A stretch of DNA of 64,000 nt. Source: Herbaspirillum sp. ST 5-3. Lineage in GTDB: Bacteria; Pseudomonadota; Gammaproteobacteria; Burkholderiales; Burkholderiaceae_D. Position 1 is the stretch's first letter; every line of letters begins with the position of its first letter. A program made the translations under genes and the position numbers. The stretch is from positions 1-64,000 of the forward strand of contig NZ_STGI01000019.1 of the NCBI RefSeq assembly GCF_004804275.1, read 5' to 3'. This document shows positions 56,243-64,000 of the stretch, piece by piece. Under the pieces are notes generated by a model that did not search any database, was not told where the DNA came from, and saw nothing but the letters and a program-made list of their open reading frames with translations.

Positions 56243-56908
56243 ATGCGTTTATTGCTGGTGGAAGACGATGCGCTGCTCGGCAACGGCATCGAGGCCGGGC
56301 TGAAGCAGGCCGGTTTTACCGTCGACTGGGCGAAAGACGGGCGAGAGGCGCAACTGGCCTTGGACACCACGGATTACGAGCTGGTGGTGCTCGACCTCGG
56401 CCTGCCGCGCGTGAGTGGCATGGAACTCCTGCAACAGTTGCGCGGCAAGGGAAGCGATCTGGCGGTGCTGCTGCTGACTGCGCGCGACACAGTGCGCGAC
56501 CGCGTCGCGGGCCTCGAAGCCGGCGCGGACGATTACCTGGTCAAGCCCTTCGACCTGGCCGAGCTGGTGGCGCGCATCCGTGCGCTACTGCGGCGCGCAC
56601 ATGGGCGCAGCGTTTCCGCCATCCGCTATGGCGACATGGTGCTGTCGCCGGACAGCCTCACCGTCACGCGCGGCGACGAGCAGATCGTGCTGTCCGCGCG
56701 CGAATGCGCAATCCTCACCGACCTGCTGGAGCATCGCGGCACTGCGTTGTCGCGCGCACGGCTGGAAGAGAGCCTGTACGGCTGGAACGAGGAAGTGGAA
56801 AGCAACGCGGTGGAGGTCCACATTCACAACCTGCGCAAGAAGCTCGGCAACGACCTGATCAAGACCATCCGCGGCGTCGGCTACCTGATTCGCAAGGAAG
56901 CACCATGA
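56243..56908 (+). CDS. OmpR-family response regulator (QseB/PmrA-like)
   Basis: 221 aa. Receiver (MRLLLVEDDALLGNGIEAGL, Asp in VVLDLGLPRVSG, Lys in LVKPFD) and winged-helix output (NAVEVHIHNLRKKLG, TIRGVGYLIRK). Its stop overlaps the sensor gene ATG (ATGA). Paired with the sensor kinase at 56905-58272; the divergent PepSY gene is a likely target. Confidence 0.93.
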   Translation: MRLLLVEDDALLGNGIEAGLKQAGFTVDWAKDGREAQLALDTTDYELVVLDLGLPRVSGMELLQQLRGKGSDLAVLLLTARDTVRDRVAGLEAGADDYLVKPFDLAELVARIRALLRRAHGRSVSAIRYGDMVLSPDSLTVTRGDEQIVLSARECAILTDLLEHRGTALSRARLEESLYGWNEEVESNAVEVHIHNLRKKLGNDLIKTIRGVGYLIRKEAP

Positions 56909-58272
56909 AGTCGGTTTCGATGCGTCGCCGCCTGCTGGTGCTCCTGCTCGGCAGTCTGCTCTTGGTGTGGGGCGGGATGATGGGCTATGGCTATGTGACG
57001 CTGAGCGACGAGGTCGACGAGTTGGCCGATACGCGCATGGAGCAGAGCGCGCGCACACTGTTGCTGCTCGATCTCAAGCGCCTGCGCGCTCTGGCCGATG
57101 GCAACAACGACGCGCACCATAACAGCCGCAAGGAACACCGCAACGACGATCATTCCGACGATGACGAGCGGGGCCCCGTCGATTTCCAGGTATGGGACAG
57201 CGATGGGACGCTGCTCTTGCACGTGCCGGGCGCGCCGGACGCCGCATTCAATCCGGACAAGGGCCACCACACGGTGATGCTGGACGGCGAACTGTGGCAC
57301 ACGTTTTCGCTGCGCGATGACCGGCACGGCTATCAGGTGCGTGTGTTCGAGAAGGACGACACGCGCAGCCATCTCGTCAACAAGCTCGGCCTGCGCATGG
57401 CGCAACTGCTGCTGATCGCGCTGCCGGTGCTGGCGCTTCTCATCTGGATCAGCACCGGCCGCGGCCTGACCCCGCTGACGACCATTTCGCGCGCAATTGG
57501 TTCACGCAGCGCCGACAATCTGCAGCCGCTCGATCTCGCCAGCGTGCCGGCCGAAGTGCAGCCGCTGGTCGATTCATTGAACAAATTGCTCGAAAGGTTG
57601 TCGGAATCCATCGACAGGGAGCGCTCATTCACCGCCGATGCTGCCCATGAATTGAGAACGCCGCTGGCAGCGATCAAGGTGCAAGCCGAAGTCGCACTGG
57701 CCGCCGGGGACGAAGATCAACGGCGGCACGCGATCCAGCAAGTCATCGCGGGTGTCCACCGCACCACGTATCTCGCGCAACAGTTGCTGCTGCTGGCGCG
57801 GCTTGACCATGTCGACGCGGCGCAACTGCAAGCGGTCGATCTCGGCCGGCTCGCGGCGGACAGCGCTGCGCGTTATGCGGATGCGGCCGAAGGCAAGGGC
57901 ATCGAACTGGAGGTTGACGCGCAGGATGCCTGCAGCATGCGGGGCGATCCGGTTGCGCTGTCGGTGCTGGTCGATAACCTGCTCGACAACGCGATCAAGT
58001 ATGGTCGCGACGGCGGACATGCGGTCCTGAAGGTCTGGCGCGAAGCGGGTCTGTTGATGTTGCGCGTGCAGGATGACGGACCGGGTGTGGCAGAGTCAGA
58101 GCGTGCGCGTCTGACCGACCGCTTTTTCCGGGTGGCGGGCAGCGGTGTGACCGGCAGCGGACTGGGTCTGTCGATCGTTGACAGGATTGCCAGAAGACAC
58201 AGCGGACGGGTCAGCATCGGCGACGGTCTCGATGGAAAAGGCTTGGGCGTGACGGTGTGTTTTCCTGTTTGA
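56905..58272 (+). CDS. Sensor histidine kinase with His/Asp-rich periplasmic loop
   Basis: 455 aa. TM1 about 9-31, TM2 about 170-187 (LLIALPVLALLIWI), HAMP, HisKA (FTADAAHELRTPLAAIKVQA) and HATPase (DNLLDNAIKYGRDGG, SGLGLSIVDRIARR). The periplasmic part contains 'NNDAHHNSRKEHRNDDHSDD' (about 67-86), rich in His, Asp and Glu, which may bind a divalent metal. Coupled to its regulator by ATGA. Confidence 0.9.
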   Translation: MKSVSMRRRLLVLLLGSLLLVWGGMMGYGYVTLSDEVDELADTRMEQSARTLLLLDLKRLRALADGNNDAHHNSRKEHRNDDHSDDDERGPVDFQVWDSDGTLLLHVPGAPDAAFNPDKGHHTVMLDGELWHTFSLRDDRHGYQVRVFEKDDTRSHLVNKLGLRMAQLLLIALPVLALLIWISTGRGLTPLTTISRAIGSRSADNLQPLDLASVPAEVQPLVDSLNKLLERLSESIDRERSFTADAAHELRTPLAAIKVQAEVALAAGDEDQRRHAIQQVIAGVHRTTYLAQQLLLLARLDHVDAAQLQAVDLGRLAADSAARYADAAEGKGIELEVDAQDACSMRGDPVALSVLVDNLLDNAIKYGRDGGHAVLKVWREAGLLMLRVQDDGPGVAESERARLTDRFFRVAGSGVTGSGLGLSIVDRIARRHSGRVSIGDGLDGKGLGVTVCFPV

Positions 58273-58459
58273 AATGTCAATGTCATAGTGGAAATTCGAC
58301 GAAAAAAACATGGCGCGACGCGACGTGATTTGGGGATGCTTTGTCGGCACGAATCGTTTACAGTGTGCTGAATTCGCGTCCGGCAGAAGCATGCGGCAGC
58401 GTCGAATATCGTTTTGAAATCAGCAGCATCGTTTTGTTTTATCGCTTCCTTATTTGCTC

Positions 58460-59218
58460 ATGAAACCCGTTGCACCCGGCACTGTCATCTTCCATCGCTT
58501 TCGCGGCTATGGCGTCATCACCTCGGTCAATCTGCTGACCGGCTGGGTGTCTGCGCGCTTCGGCGATGAAGTGCGCAGCCTCGATCTGAATTTGTCGCAT
58601 GACGATCTGCAGCATGCGGACGGCGAACCGATCCACTTCCGGCGCGACCCGCCCGACCGCATGCCGCATGCGCGCCTGATGGCGATGGTGCGCGAACTGC
58701 ATCGCGCCGGCTATCAGCGCTTGTACCTCTACAGCTGGCCGAAGCCTTCGGGCTTGCACTGGCGCTGGCATCTGTTCACCGGCCGGCGCAACTGGATGGA
58801 TCGCCCCTGGCGTGAAGGCTGGTATGGCTCCGGCGCGGATTACAACTTCAACCCTATCCTCGGCTGGGGCGATCAGCCCGGCGCCACGGCGAAGGAACTG
58901 GTGCGTTCGCTCGCGCAGTTCGATCCGCAGGGATTGGCGCAGGCCCTGAGCCGCGATGAAGACCACACGAAGTGGTTCGATGAGATTTGCGAGGCCTTGC
59001 TGCCGAACTATGCCTACACGCTGGGCTGGGATGTGCGCGACGGCCCGGTGCCGGATCATCTGCCGGTCATTCCGGTACGGCGCGGCGTACCCGCCTATGC
59101 CGGACCGTCGCTGCCCTGGCCTCCGGGCTGGACGCGCATGTGGACCGGCGGCAGCGCGCTGGTGAGCATGCGCTTTAAAACAGATCCCGCTGACGCCCCG
59201 TCCGGCGTCGCTCGTTGA
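58460..59218 (+). CDS. Unknown 252-aa protein
   Basis: Starts MKPVAPGTVIFHRFRGYGVI; a Trp-rich middle ('LYLYSWPKPSGLHWRWHLFT', 'WRWHLFTGRRNWMDRPW') is distinctive. No signal peptide, membrane segment or catalytic motif that I recognise. Its 3' end overlaps the convergent MOSC gene by 44 bp, unusual for unrelated genes and a reason to doubt one of the ends, though both stops are clear. Confidence 0.65.
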   Translation: MKPVAPGTVIFHRFRGYGVITSVNLLTGWVSARFGDEVRSLDLNLSHDDLQHADGEPIHFRRDPPDRMPHARLMAMVRELHRAGYQRLYLYSWPKPSGLHWRWHLFTGRRNWMDRPWREGWYGSGADYNFNPILGWGDQPGATAKELVRSLAQFDPQGLAQALSRDEDHTKWFDEICEALLPNYAYTLGWDVRDGPVPDHLPVIPVRRGVPAYAGPSLPWPPGWTRMWTGGSALVSMRFKTDPADAPSGVAR

Positions 59219-59765
59219 TCCGCGCGATCGAGGTCTCGCGCGGGCCGGCGATCAGCGTCACCGCATCGCCGGCCTGCAATTCGCCGGGTTCGATCACGCG
59301 CAAGTAAAAGCCGGTAATCCCGGCTTGCACCATCATCTTCGCCGCGTGCGAAAAACCCATCCGTGCATTGAACTTGTAGCAGGGCTGGCGCGGTTCGGTT
59401 ACCGCCAGCAGCGCCGTGCCGATGCTCAGTTGATCGCCTATCCATACCTCCGATTCCAGCAATCCCTGCAGCGTCAGGTTCTCGCCCATGGAGCCTGGCG
59501 GCAGCGGCTCTTCGCGCTTCAATGCGGCAAGGCGTTGCGCTTTCCAGAATGCATAATGTTCCGATGGATAGGCATACACCGCCTTGTTCAATCCGCCGTG
59601 CACGCTGAGGTCGGCCTGCTCGTCGCCGACAAATCCGAGTTTCCTCAGCTGCTGCGGTCCTTGCACCGCTTTTTTGTGGATGCCGCTGACGATGCGGCGC
59701 GCGCGATCCGACTGCGCAACGAACAGTTCGCCTATCGTCCCGAGGTTGACGCTCAACACTTGCAT
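59175..59765 (-). CDS. MOSC-domain protein (YiiM-like)
   Basis: 196 aa. The MOSC signatures 'GDEQADLSVHGGLNKAVYAY', PPGSMGENLTL, IGDQLSIG and 'VTEPRQPCYKFNARMG' (with the conserved Cys) are all present. MOSC domains bind molybdenum cofactor or bring sulfur to it; YiiM relatives reduce N-hydroxylated compounds. The ATG at 59765 overlaps the MFS gene by 13 bp, so translation may be coupled. Confidence 0.9.
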   Translation of the reverse strand: MQVLSVNLGTIGELFVAQSDRARRIVSGIHKKAVQGPQQLRKLGFVGDEQADLSVHGGLNKAVYAYPSEHYAFWKAQRLAALKREEPLPPGSMGENLTLQGLLESEVWIGDQLSIGTALLAVTEPRQPCYKFNARMGFSHAAKMMVQAGITGFYLRVIEPGELQAGDAVTLIAGPRETSIARINERRRTGRQRDLF

Positions 59766-60925
59766 GCGACTTCCGCGAGATGCTTCCGTTTCGAGAGATT
59801 GGCCGCGAACAGCGAAACCGCAATGCCTGCCGCCATCGGCAGCGCGCCGAAGAAGGACAGGTTGGCCGTCCCCTGGGTCGATACGATCAGGCCGCCGATG
59901 AAAGCGCCGGTCGCCTGCCCCAGGTAGATCGCGGACGAATTCATCGATACCGATGCCGATGCAAGCTGCGGCGCCATCGATACCAGCCGCGCCTGCTGCG
60001 CGCCGTTGACGGCAAAACAGCCCAGGCCCCAAATCAAAATGACCACCACGGTGATCGGCAGTGAACCGCGCGTGAGCGGCCACAGGACGATGGCGGTGAG
60101 CATGCAGCCCATCGCGGCGACGCCGACGCGCACCGGCCCCACACGGTCCATGACGCGTGCGCCGATCACATTGCCGGTCACGCCGGTGATACCGAAACAG
60201 AGAAACAGCAAACTGATGACGGTGGGCGTGGCGCCGATGAAATCCTTCAGCAGCAGGGCCATGTAGGAAAACACGGTGAACATGCCGAGCGCCTGGATGG
60301 CCGTGACGGAAATCGCCAGCAGCAGAGGCGTATTCGCGAACAGCGCTTTCCATGCCGCGCGATCCATCGGCGCGATGAACAGTCCGGACGGGATCTGCTT
60401 CCAGACGCCTGCTGCGAACAGTGCGGCGAGCAGTCCGACCAGTGCCATGGTCGGACGCCAGCCGATATGTGCGCCAAGGTAGGCGCCCATCGGCGTGCCG
60501 ACGACGGCGGCAATCGACCAGCCGAGGAACACCAGCCCGATCGCCTTGCCGCGCGTCTCCGGCGGCACCATCAGTCCGGCGGTCGCGGCCGCCTGCGCGG
60601 TGAAAATCGCGGCGCCGATGGCGGTGACCATGCGCGCGACGAGCAGCGTGCCGTATCCCGGCGCGAAGGCGGCGACCAGGTGCATCACCGCATACAGCAA
60701 CAGCGAGGCGACCAGCAGCTTGCGGCGGTCGATCGCGCTGGTCCAGCTCGCGAGAAACGGTCCGGTGATGCAGATCGTCATGGCGAACGCGGAAATCAGC
60801 ATGCCGACCCGGGCCGGCGCGATGGCAAGGTCCGCGCTCAATTCATTGAGCATGCCCGGCACGATCATTACGCCGGTGCCGATGGCGAAGTTGCCGAGAG
60901 TAAGTGACCACAATCTGGGTTGCAT
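59753..60925 (-). CDS. Major facilitator superfamily transporter
   Basis: 390 aa, twelve hydrophobic segments. The loop after TM2, 'SWTSAIDRRKLLVASLLLYA', has the MFS-A motif layout, and 'GWSIAAVVGTPMGAYLGAHI' is a typical TM5 of drug or arabinose-type efflux carriers. The ATG at 60925 fits; longer upstream starts overlap the next gene. Substrate unknown. Confidence 0.85.
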   Translation of the reverse strand: MQPRLWSLTLGNFAIGTGVMIVPGMLNELSADLAIAPARVGMLISAFAMTICITGPFLASWTSAIDRRKLLVASLLLYAVMHLVAAFAPGYGTLLVARMVTAIGAAIFTAQAAATAGLMVPPETRGKAIGLVFLGWSIAAVVGTPMGAYLGAHIGWRPTMALVGLLAALFAAGVWKQIPSGLFIAPMDRAAWKALFANTPLLLAISVTAIQALGMFTVFSYMALLLKDFIGATPTVISLLFLCFGITGVTGNVIGARVMDRVGPVRVGVAAMGCMLTAIVLWPLTRGSLPITVVVILIWGLGCFAVNGAQQARLVSMAPQLASASVSMNSSAIYLGQATGAFIGGLIVSTQGTANLSFFGALPMAAGIAVSLFAANLSKRKHLAEVACKC

Positions 60926-61004
60926 GGAGGCTCCGAAATAGAACCATCCAGTGTAGCGAAAGACGAACGACCGTGCTGAAGCCGGCTTCCGGCTTCGACG
61001 GGAA

Positions 61005-61991
61005 TCAGCGCGGCGCCCGCGGGTTGAGCACGTTCTTCGGCGTGCCGTTGGCGAAGTCGACCACGTTCTGGAACGCCGCGCGGAAGTACAACTCGTAACT
61101 GTCCTTCTCCACGTAGCCCAGGTGCGGGGTCGCCAGCACAGTGGGAATGCGCAGCAGCGGCGCATCGGCGGGCAGGGGTTCGCTTTCGAACACGTCGAGC
61201 GCGGCAAAGCCGGGTCGGCCGCGCTGCAGTGCCGCCTCCAGCGCGCCTGCCGCCACCAGTTCGGCGCGGCTGGTATTGACGAACAGGGCATCCGGCTTCA
61301 TGCGCGCCAGGTCCGCCTCGGTGACGAGGTTGCGGGTGGCGTCGGAGAGGCGCAGATGCAGGGTCAGGACATCGGCTTCCTCGAAAAAGCGTTCGCGGCT
61401 CGGCGCGGCCGCATGACCGTGACTGCTTGCCGCTGTCCGGCTGGCTTCGCTCCCCCAGACCATCACCTGCATGCCGAATGCCCTGGCGTAGCCGGCCACC
61501 AGCCGGCCGATGCGGCCGTAGCCCCAGATGCCAAGGGTGCGGCCGTTGAGCACGCGCCCCAGCGTATTCAGCTCGGGATTAATCGACGCGGTCTGCCACA
61601 GGCCGTCGCGCAGATTGGCGGCGTACTGCGGAATCTTGCGCGAGGCCGCCATGATCAGCGCCCAGGTGAGTTCGGCCGGCGCGGTCGGATCGCCCACGCC
61701 TTCCACGATGGTGATGCCGCGCTCGGTGGCCGCCCGCACATCGACATGACCGCTGACCTTGCCGGTCTGGGAAATCAGTTTCAACTTCGGCAGCTTGTTG
61801 AGCAGGGCCGCCGACAGGCGGGTGCGCTCGCGGATCAGGACCAGCACATCGAACTCCGCCAGCCGAACCGCGAGTTGCCCGATGCCACGGGCACTATTAG
61901 TGAAAACCCGGACTTCATGGCCTGCGAGCAAGGAAAAACAGTCCAGATTCCGTACACAGTCCTGATAGTCGTCAAGAATCGCAACTTTCAT
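61005..61991 (-). CDS. D-2-hydroxyacid dehydrogenase family protein
   Basis: 328 aa. Rossmann motif GIWGYGRIGRLVAGYARAFG, then the conserved catalytic triad regions: Arg in NTSRAELV, Glu in VFESEPLP and His in LATPHLGY. 'TGKVSGHVDVRAATERGITI' also fits. It should reduce a 2-keto acid with NAD(P)H; the substrate is unknown. Starts MKVAILDDYQDCVRNL at 61991. Divergent from pckG. Confidence 0.88.
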   Translation of the reverse strand: MKVAILDDYQDCVRNLDCFSLLAGHEVRVFTNSARGIGQLAVRLAEFDVLVLIRERTRLSAALLNKLPKLKLISQTGKVSGHVDVRAATERGITIVEGVGDPTAPAELTWALIMAASRKIPQYAANLRDGLWQTASINPELNTLGRVLNGRTLGIWGYGRIGRLVAGYARAFGMQVMVWGSEASRTAASSHGHAAAPSRERFFEEADVLTLHLRLSDATRNLVTEADLARMKPDALFVNTSRAELVAAGALEAALQRGRPGFAALDVFESEPLPADAPLLRIPTVLATPHLGYVEKDSYELYFRAAFQNVVDFANGTPKNVLNPRAPR

Positions 61992-62341
61992 ACGAATTTT
62001 TCAATCAATAGAAGGATTTCGTAAAAAAACGACGTTAACCGGGAGCATCAAAATGGCCTACTACATTAGTCAACAATTATTACTACAATTTCTTGAGAAT
62101 CATTGAGTTACGTACGCACGCCGTGTACAATCGGCGGCTTATTTTCTGAAAATTTTGGTGAAATTTGCAGGCCTACCGGCCCGGGCATTATTCCATTTTT
62201 CGGGTTATGCGGTCACTACCCGACCGCCTTCGACAAGACCGCCGTACCGCTAGCGTGAGACAACTAGCCGAGCCAAAAGCTGACGACGATCCTGCCGTAC
62301 AAGGACAAGACAGAATTCTTAATTGGCAATGGAGGTAGTTT
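61992..62341. promoter_or_regulatory. Divergent control region for pckG
   Basis: 350 bp between divergent genes, AT-richer than the surroundings near 62040-62110. It must contain the pckG promoter and leader. No specific operator, riboswitch or terminator was identified by eye; GGAGG lies 6 bp before the pckG ATG. Confidence 0.5.
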
Positions 62342-64000
62342 ATGAATCAGCCCGTTATGGGAGGTATCGCAGCTTTGAACGCGCCAACTTACGTCAAACA
62401 GCGCAAGCTGATCAGCTGGGTGGCCGAAATTGCCGCCCTGACCAAGCCGGACCGCATTCACTGGTGTGACGGCTCGCAGGAAGAATACGATCGCCTGTGC
62501 GCGGAAATGGTCGCCGCCGGCACCATGAAGCGGCTGAACGAGGCCAAGCGCCCGAACAGCTACCTGGCCTGCTCCGATCCGTCGGACGTGGCGCGCGTCG
62601 AAGACCGCACCTTTATCTGCTCGGCCAAGCAGGAAGACGCCGGCCCGACCAACAACTGGGTCGCCCCTGCCGAAATGCGCGTCACCCTGAACGCGCTGTT
62701 CGACGGCTGCATGCGCGGCCGCACCATGTATGTGGTGCCGTTCTCGATGGGTCCGCTCGGCTCGCCGATCGCGCACATCGGCGTCGAACTGTCCGATTCT
62801 CCCTACGTCGCCGCCAACATGCGCATCATGACGCGCATGGGCAAGGCCGTGTTCGACGTGCTGGGCGCCCATGGCGAGTTCGTGCCTTGCGTGCACTCGG
62901 TCGGCAAGCCGCTGCAGGCGGGCGAGCAGGATGTCGCCTGGCCGTGCAATCCGACCAAGTACATCGTGCACTATCCGGAAACCCGCGAAATCTGGTCCTT
63001 CGGCTCCGGCTACGGCGGCAACGCGCTGCTGGGCAAGAAGTGCTTCGCGCTGCGCATCGCCTCCAACATGGGCCGCGAGCAGGGCTGGCTGGCCGAACAC
63101 ATGCTGATCCTCGGCGTCGAATCGCCCGAGGGCAAGAAGCATTACGTGGCTGCCGCTTTCCCGTCGGCCTGCGGCAAGACCAACTTCTCGATGATGATCC
63201 CGCCGGCTGCCTTCAATGGCTGGAAGGTCACCACCATCGGCGACGACATCGCCTGGATCAAGCCGGGCGAGGATGGCCGCCTGTACGCGATCAATCCGGA
63301 AGCGGGTTACTTCGGCGTCGCGCCTGGTACCAACACGGCAACCAACTCCAACTGCATGGCCTCGCTGACCGCGAACACCATTTTCACCAATGTCGCACTG
63401 ACCGATGACGGCGACGTATGGTGGGAAGGCATGACGAAGGAGCCGCCGGCGCACGCGATCGACTGGCAGGGCAAGGACTGGACACCGGAAATCGGCAAGG
63501 AAACCGGCCGCAAGGCAGCGCACCCGAACGCGCGCTTCACCGTCGCAGCGACCCAGAACCCGGTGATCGACCCGGCCTGGGACGATCCGGCCGGCGTGCC
63601 GATCTCGGCCTTCATCTTCGGCGGTCGCCGCTCGACGACCGTGCCGCTGGTGACCGAAGCCCGCAACTGGGTGGAAGGCGTGTACATGGCCGCGACCATG
63701 GGCTCCGAAACCACTGCTGCCGCAGCCGGCCAGATGGGCGTGGTGCGACGCGATCCGTTCGCGATGCTGCCGTTCACCGGCTACAACATGAGCGACTACT
63801 TCCAGCACTGGCTCGACATGGGCAAGAAGATCGCCGCATCGCCCGCCGAGCTGCCGAAGATCTACTGCGTGAACTGGTTCCGCACCGATGAAAACGGCAA
63901 GTTCGTATGGCCGGGCTTCGGCGACAACATGCGCGTGCTGAAGTGGATGCTGGACCGCCTGGCAGGCACGGCAGGCGGTGTCGAGAACATCTTCGGCATC
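62342..64000 (+). CDS. pckG: Phosphoenolpyruvate carboxykinase (GTP), 5' part
   Basis: First 553 codons; the gene runs off the window edge and the last 60 or so codons are missing. GTP-type signs are clear: the substrate-binding region '[20 protein letters not shown]', the P-loop [10 protein letters not shown] (kinase-1a with the hyper-reactive Cys), the metal site GDDIAWI, '[15 protein letters not shown]', and '[14 protein letters not shown]'. It converts oxaloacetate and GTP to PEP and CO2 in gluconeogenesis. GGAGG precedes the ATG. Confidence 0.97.
   Translation, partial: MNQPVMGGIAALNAPTYVKQRKLISWVAEIAALTKPDRIHWCDGSQEEYDRLCAEMVAAGTMKRLNEAKRPNSYLACSDPSDVARVEDRTFICSAKQEDAGPTNNWVAPAEMRVTLNALFDGCMRGRTMYVVPFSMGPLGSPIAHIGVELSDSPYVAANMRIMTRMGKAVFDVLGAHGEFVPCVHSVGKPLQAGEQDVAWPCNPTKYIVHYPETREIWSFGSGYGGNALLGKKCFALRIASNMGREQGWLAEHMLILGVESPEGKKHYVAAAFPSACGKTNFSMMIPPAAFNGWKVTTIGDDIAWIKPGEDGRLYAINPEAGYFGVAPGTNTATNSNCMASLTANTIFTNVALTDDGDVWWEGMTKEPPAHAIDWQGKDWTPEIGKETGRKAAHPNARFTVAATQNPVIDPAWDDPAGVPISAFIFGGRRSTTVPLVTEARNWVEGVYMAATMGSETTAAAAGQMGVVRRDPFAMLPFTGYNMSDYFQHWLDMGKKIAASPAELPKIYCVNWFRTDENGKFVWPGFGDNMRVLKWMLDRLAGTAGGVENIFGI

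Overview
The window is a GC-rich bacterial chromosome segment that contains the replication origin. The order gyrB-dnaN-dnaA (minus strand), oriC, then rpmH-rnpA-yidD-yidC-mnmE (plus strand) is the classic proteobacterial origin arrangement. An Omp32-like porin, a tctCBA tricarboxylate transporter, a GTP-type PEP carboxykinase, an OsmC-YcaO fusion and the general coding style point to a betaproteobacterium of the Burkholderiales, most likely Oxalobacteraceae (Herbaspirillum/Herminiimonas/Collimonas-like). The family assignment is inference. No rRNA, tRNA or CRISPR array was recognised.

Region by region. 1-3.73 kb is a small chromosomal integron: five gene cassettes on the minus strand separated by attC sites, an attI region, a LexA box and an integron integrase gene broken by an in-frame TAA. 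3.7-4.26 kb holds dispersed palindromic repeats. 4.26-9.07 kb is a tricarboxylate uptake locus (tctA, tctB, tctC, an orphan tctD regulator, a porin) with a repeated candidate TctD operator. 9.4-15.2 kb is an ECF sigma/anti-sigma pair divergent from a DUF4331-lipoprotein-TPR-HupE operon. 15.2-16.85 kb holds a flavin reductase-like protein and an acetylpolyamine deacetylase.

16.9-25.6 kb looks like an accessory (defence-type) island: an HNH endonuclease, an orphan AT-rich gene, then a tightly overlapping four-gene operon encoding an LCAT-like cytosolic lipase, a CHAT protease, a TPR protein and a second CHAT protease, bounded by a decayed IS3-type transposase. This operon is the best candidate for an undescribed system: two caspase-like proteases and a TPR partner positioned to control a lipase effector.

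25.8-35.9 kb is the conserved origin region. 36.5-41.1 kb has a P-type cation ATPase, a membrane protein coupled to it, a small unknown gene, two diverged copies of a ~103-bp regulatory repeat (FNR-like box plus DnaA box), and a 178-bp MITE-like element just before the OsmC-YcaO gene. 44-49.7 kb is a signalling cluster (single-domain response regulator, HD-GYP phosphodiesterase, five-PAS hybrid kinase). 49.8-55.4 kb holds a CAP-domain lipoprotein, an AbrB-family membrane protein and an unusual soluble double-sensor CheW protein coupled to an Rrf2-like protein. 55.8-58.3 kb is a PepSY gene with a one-base frameshift, divergent from a two-component system whose sensor has a His/Asp-rich periplasmic segment. 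The right end has an unknown 252-aa protein, a MOSC protein, an MFS transporter, a D-2-hydroxyacid dehydrogenase and the 5' part of pckG, cut by the window edge.
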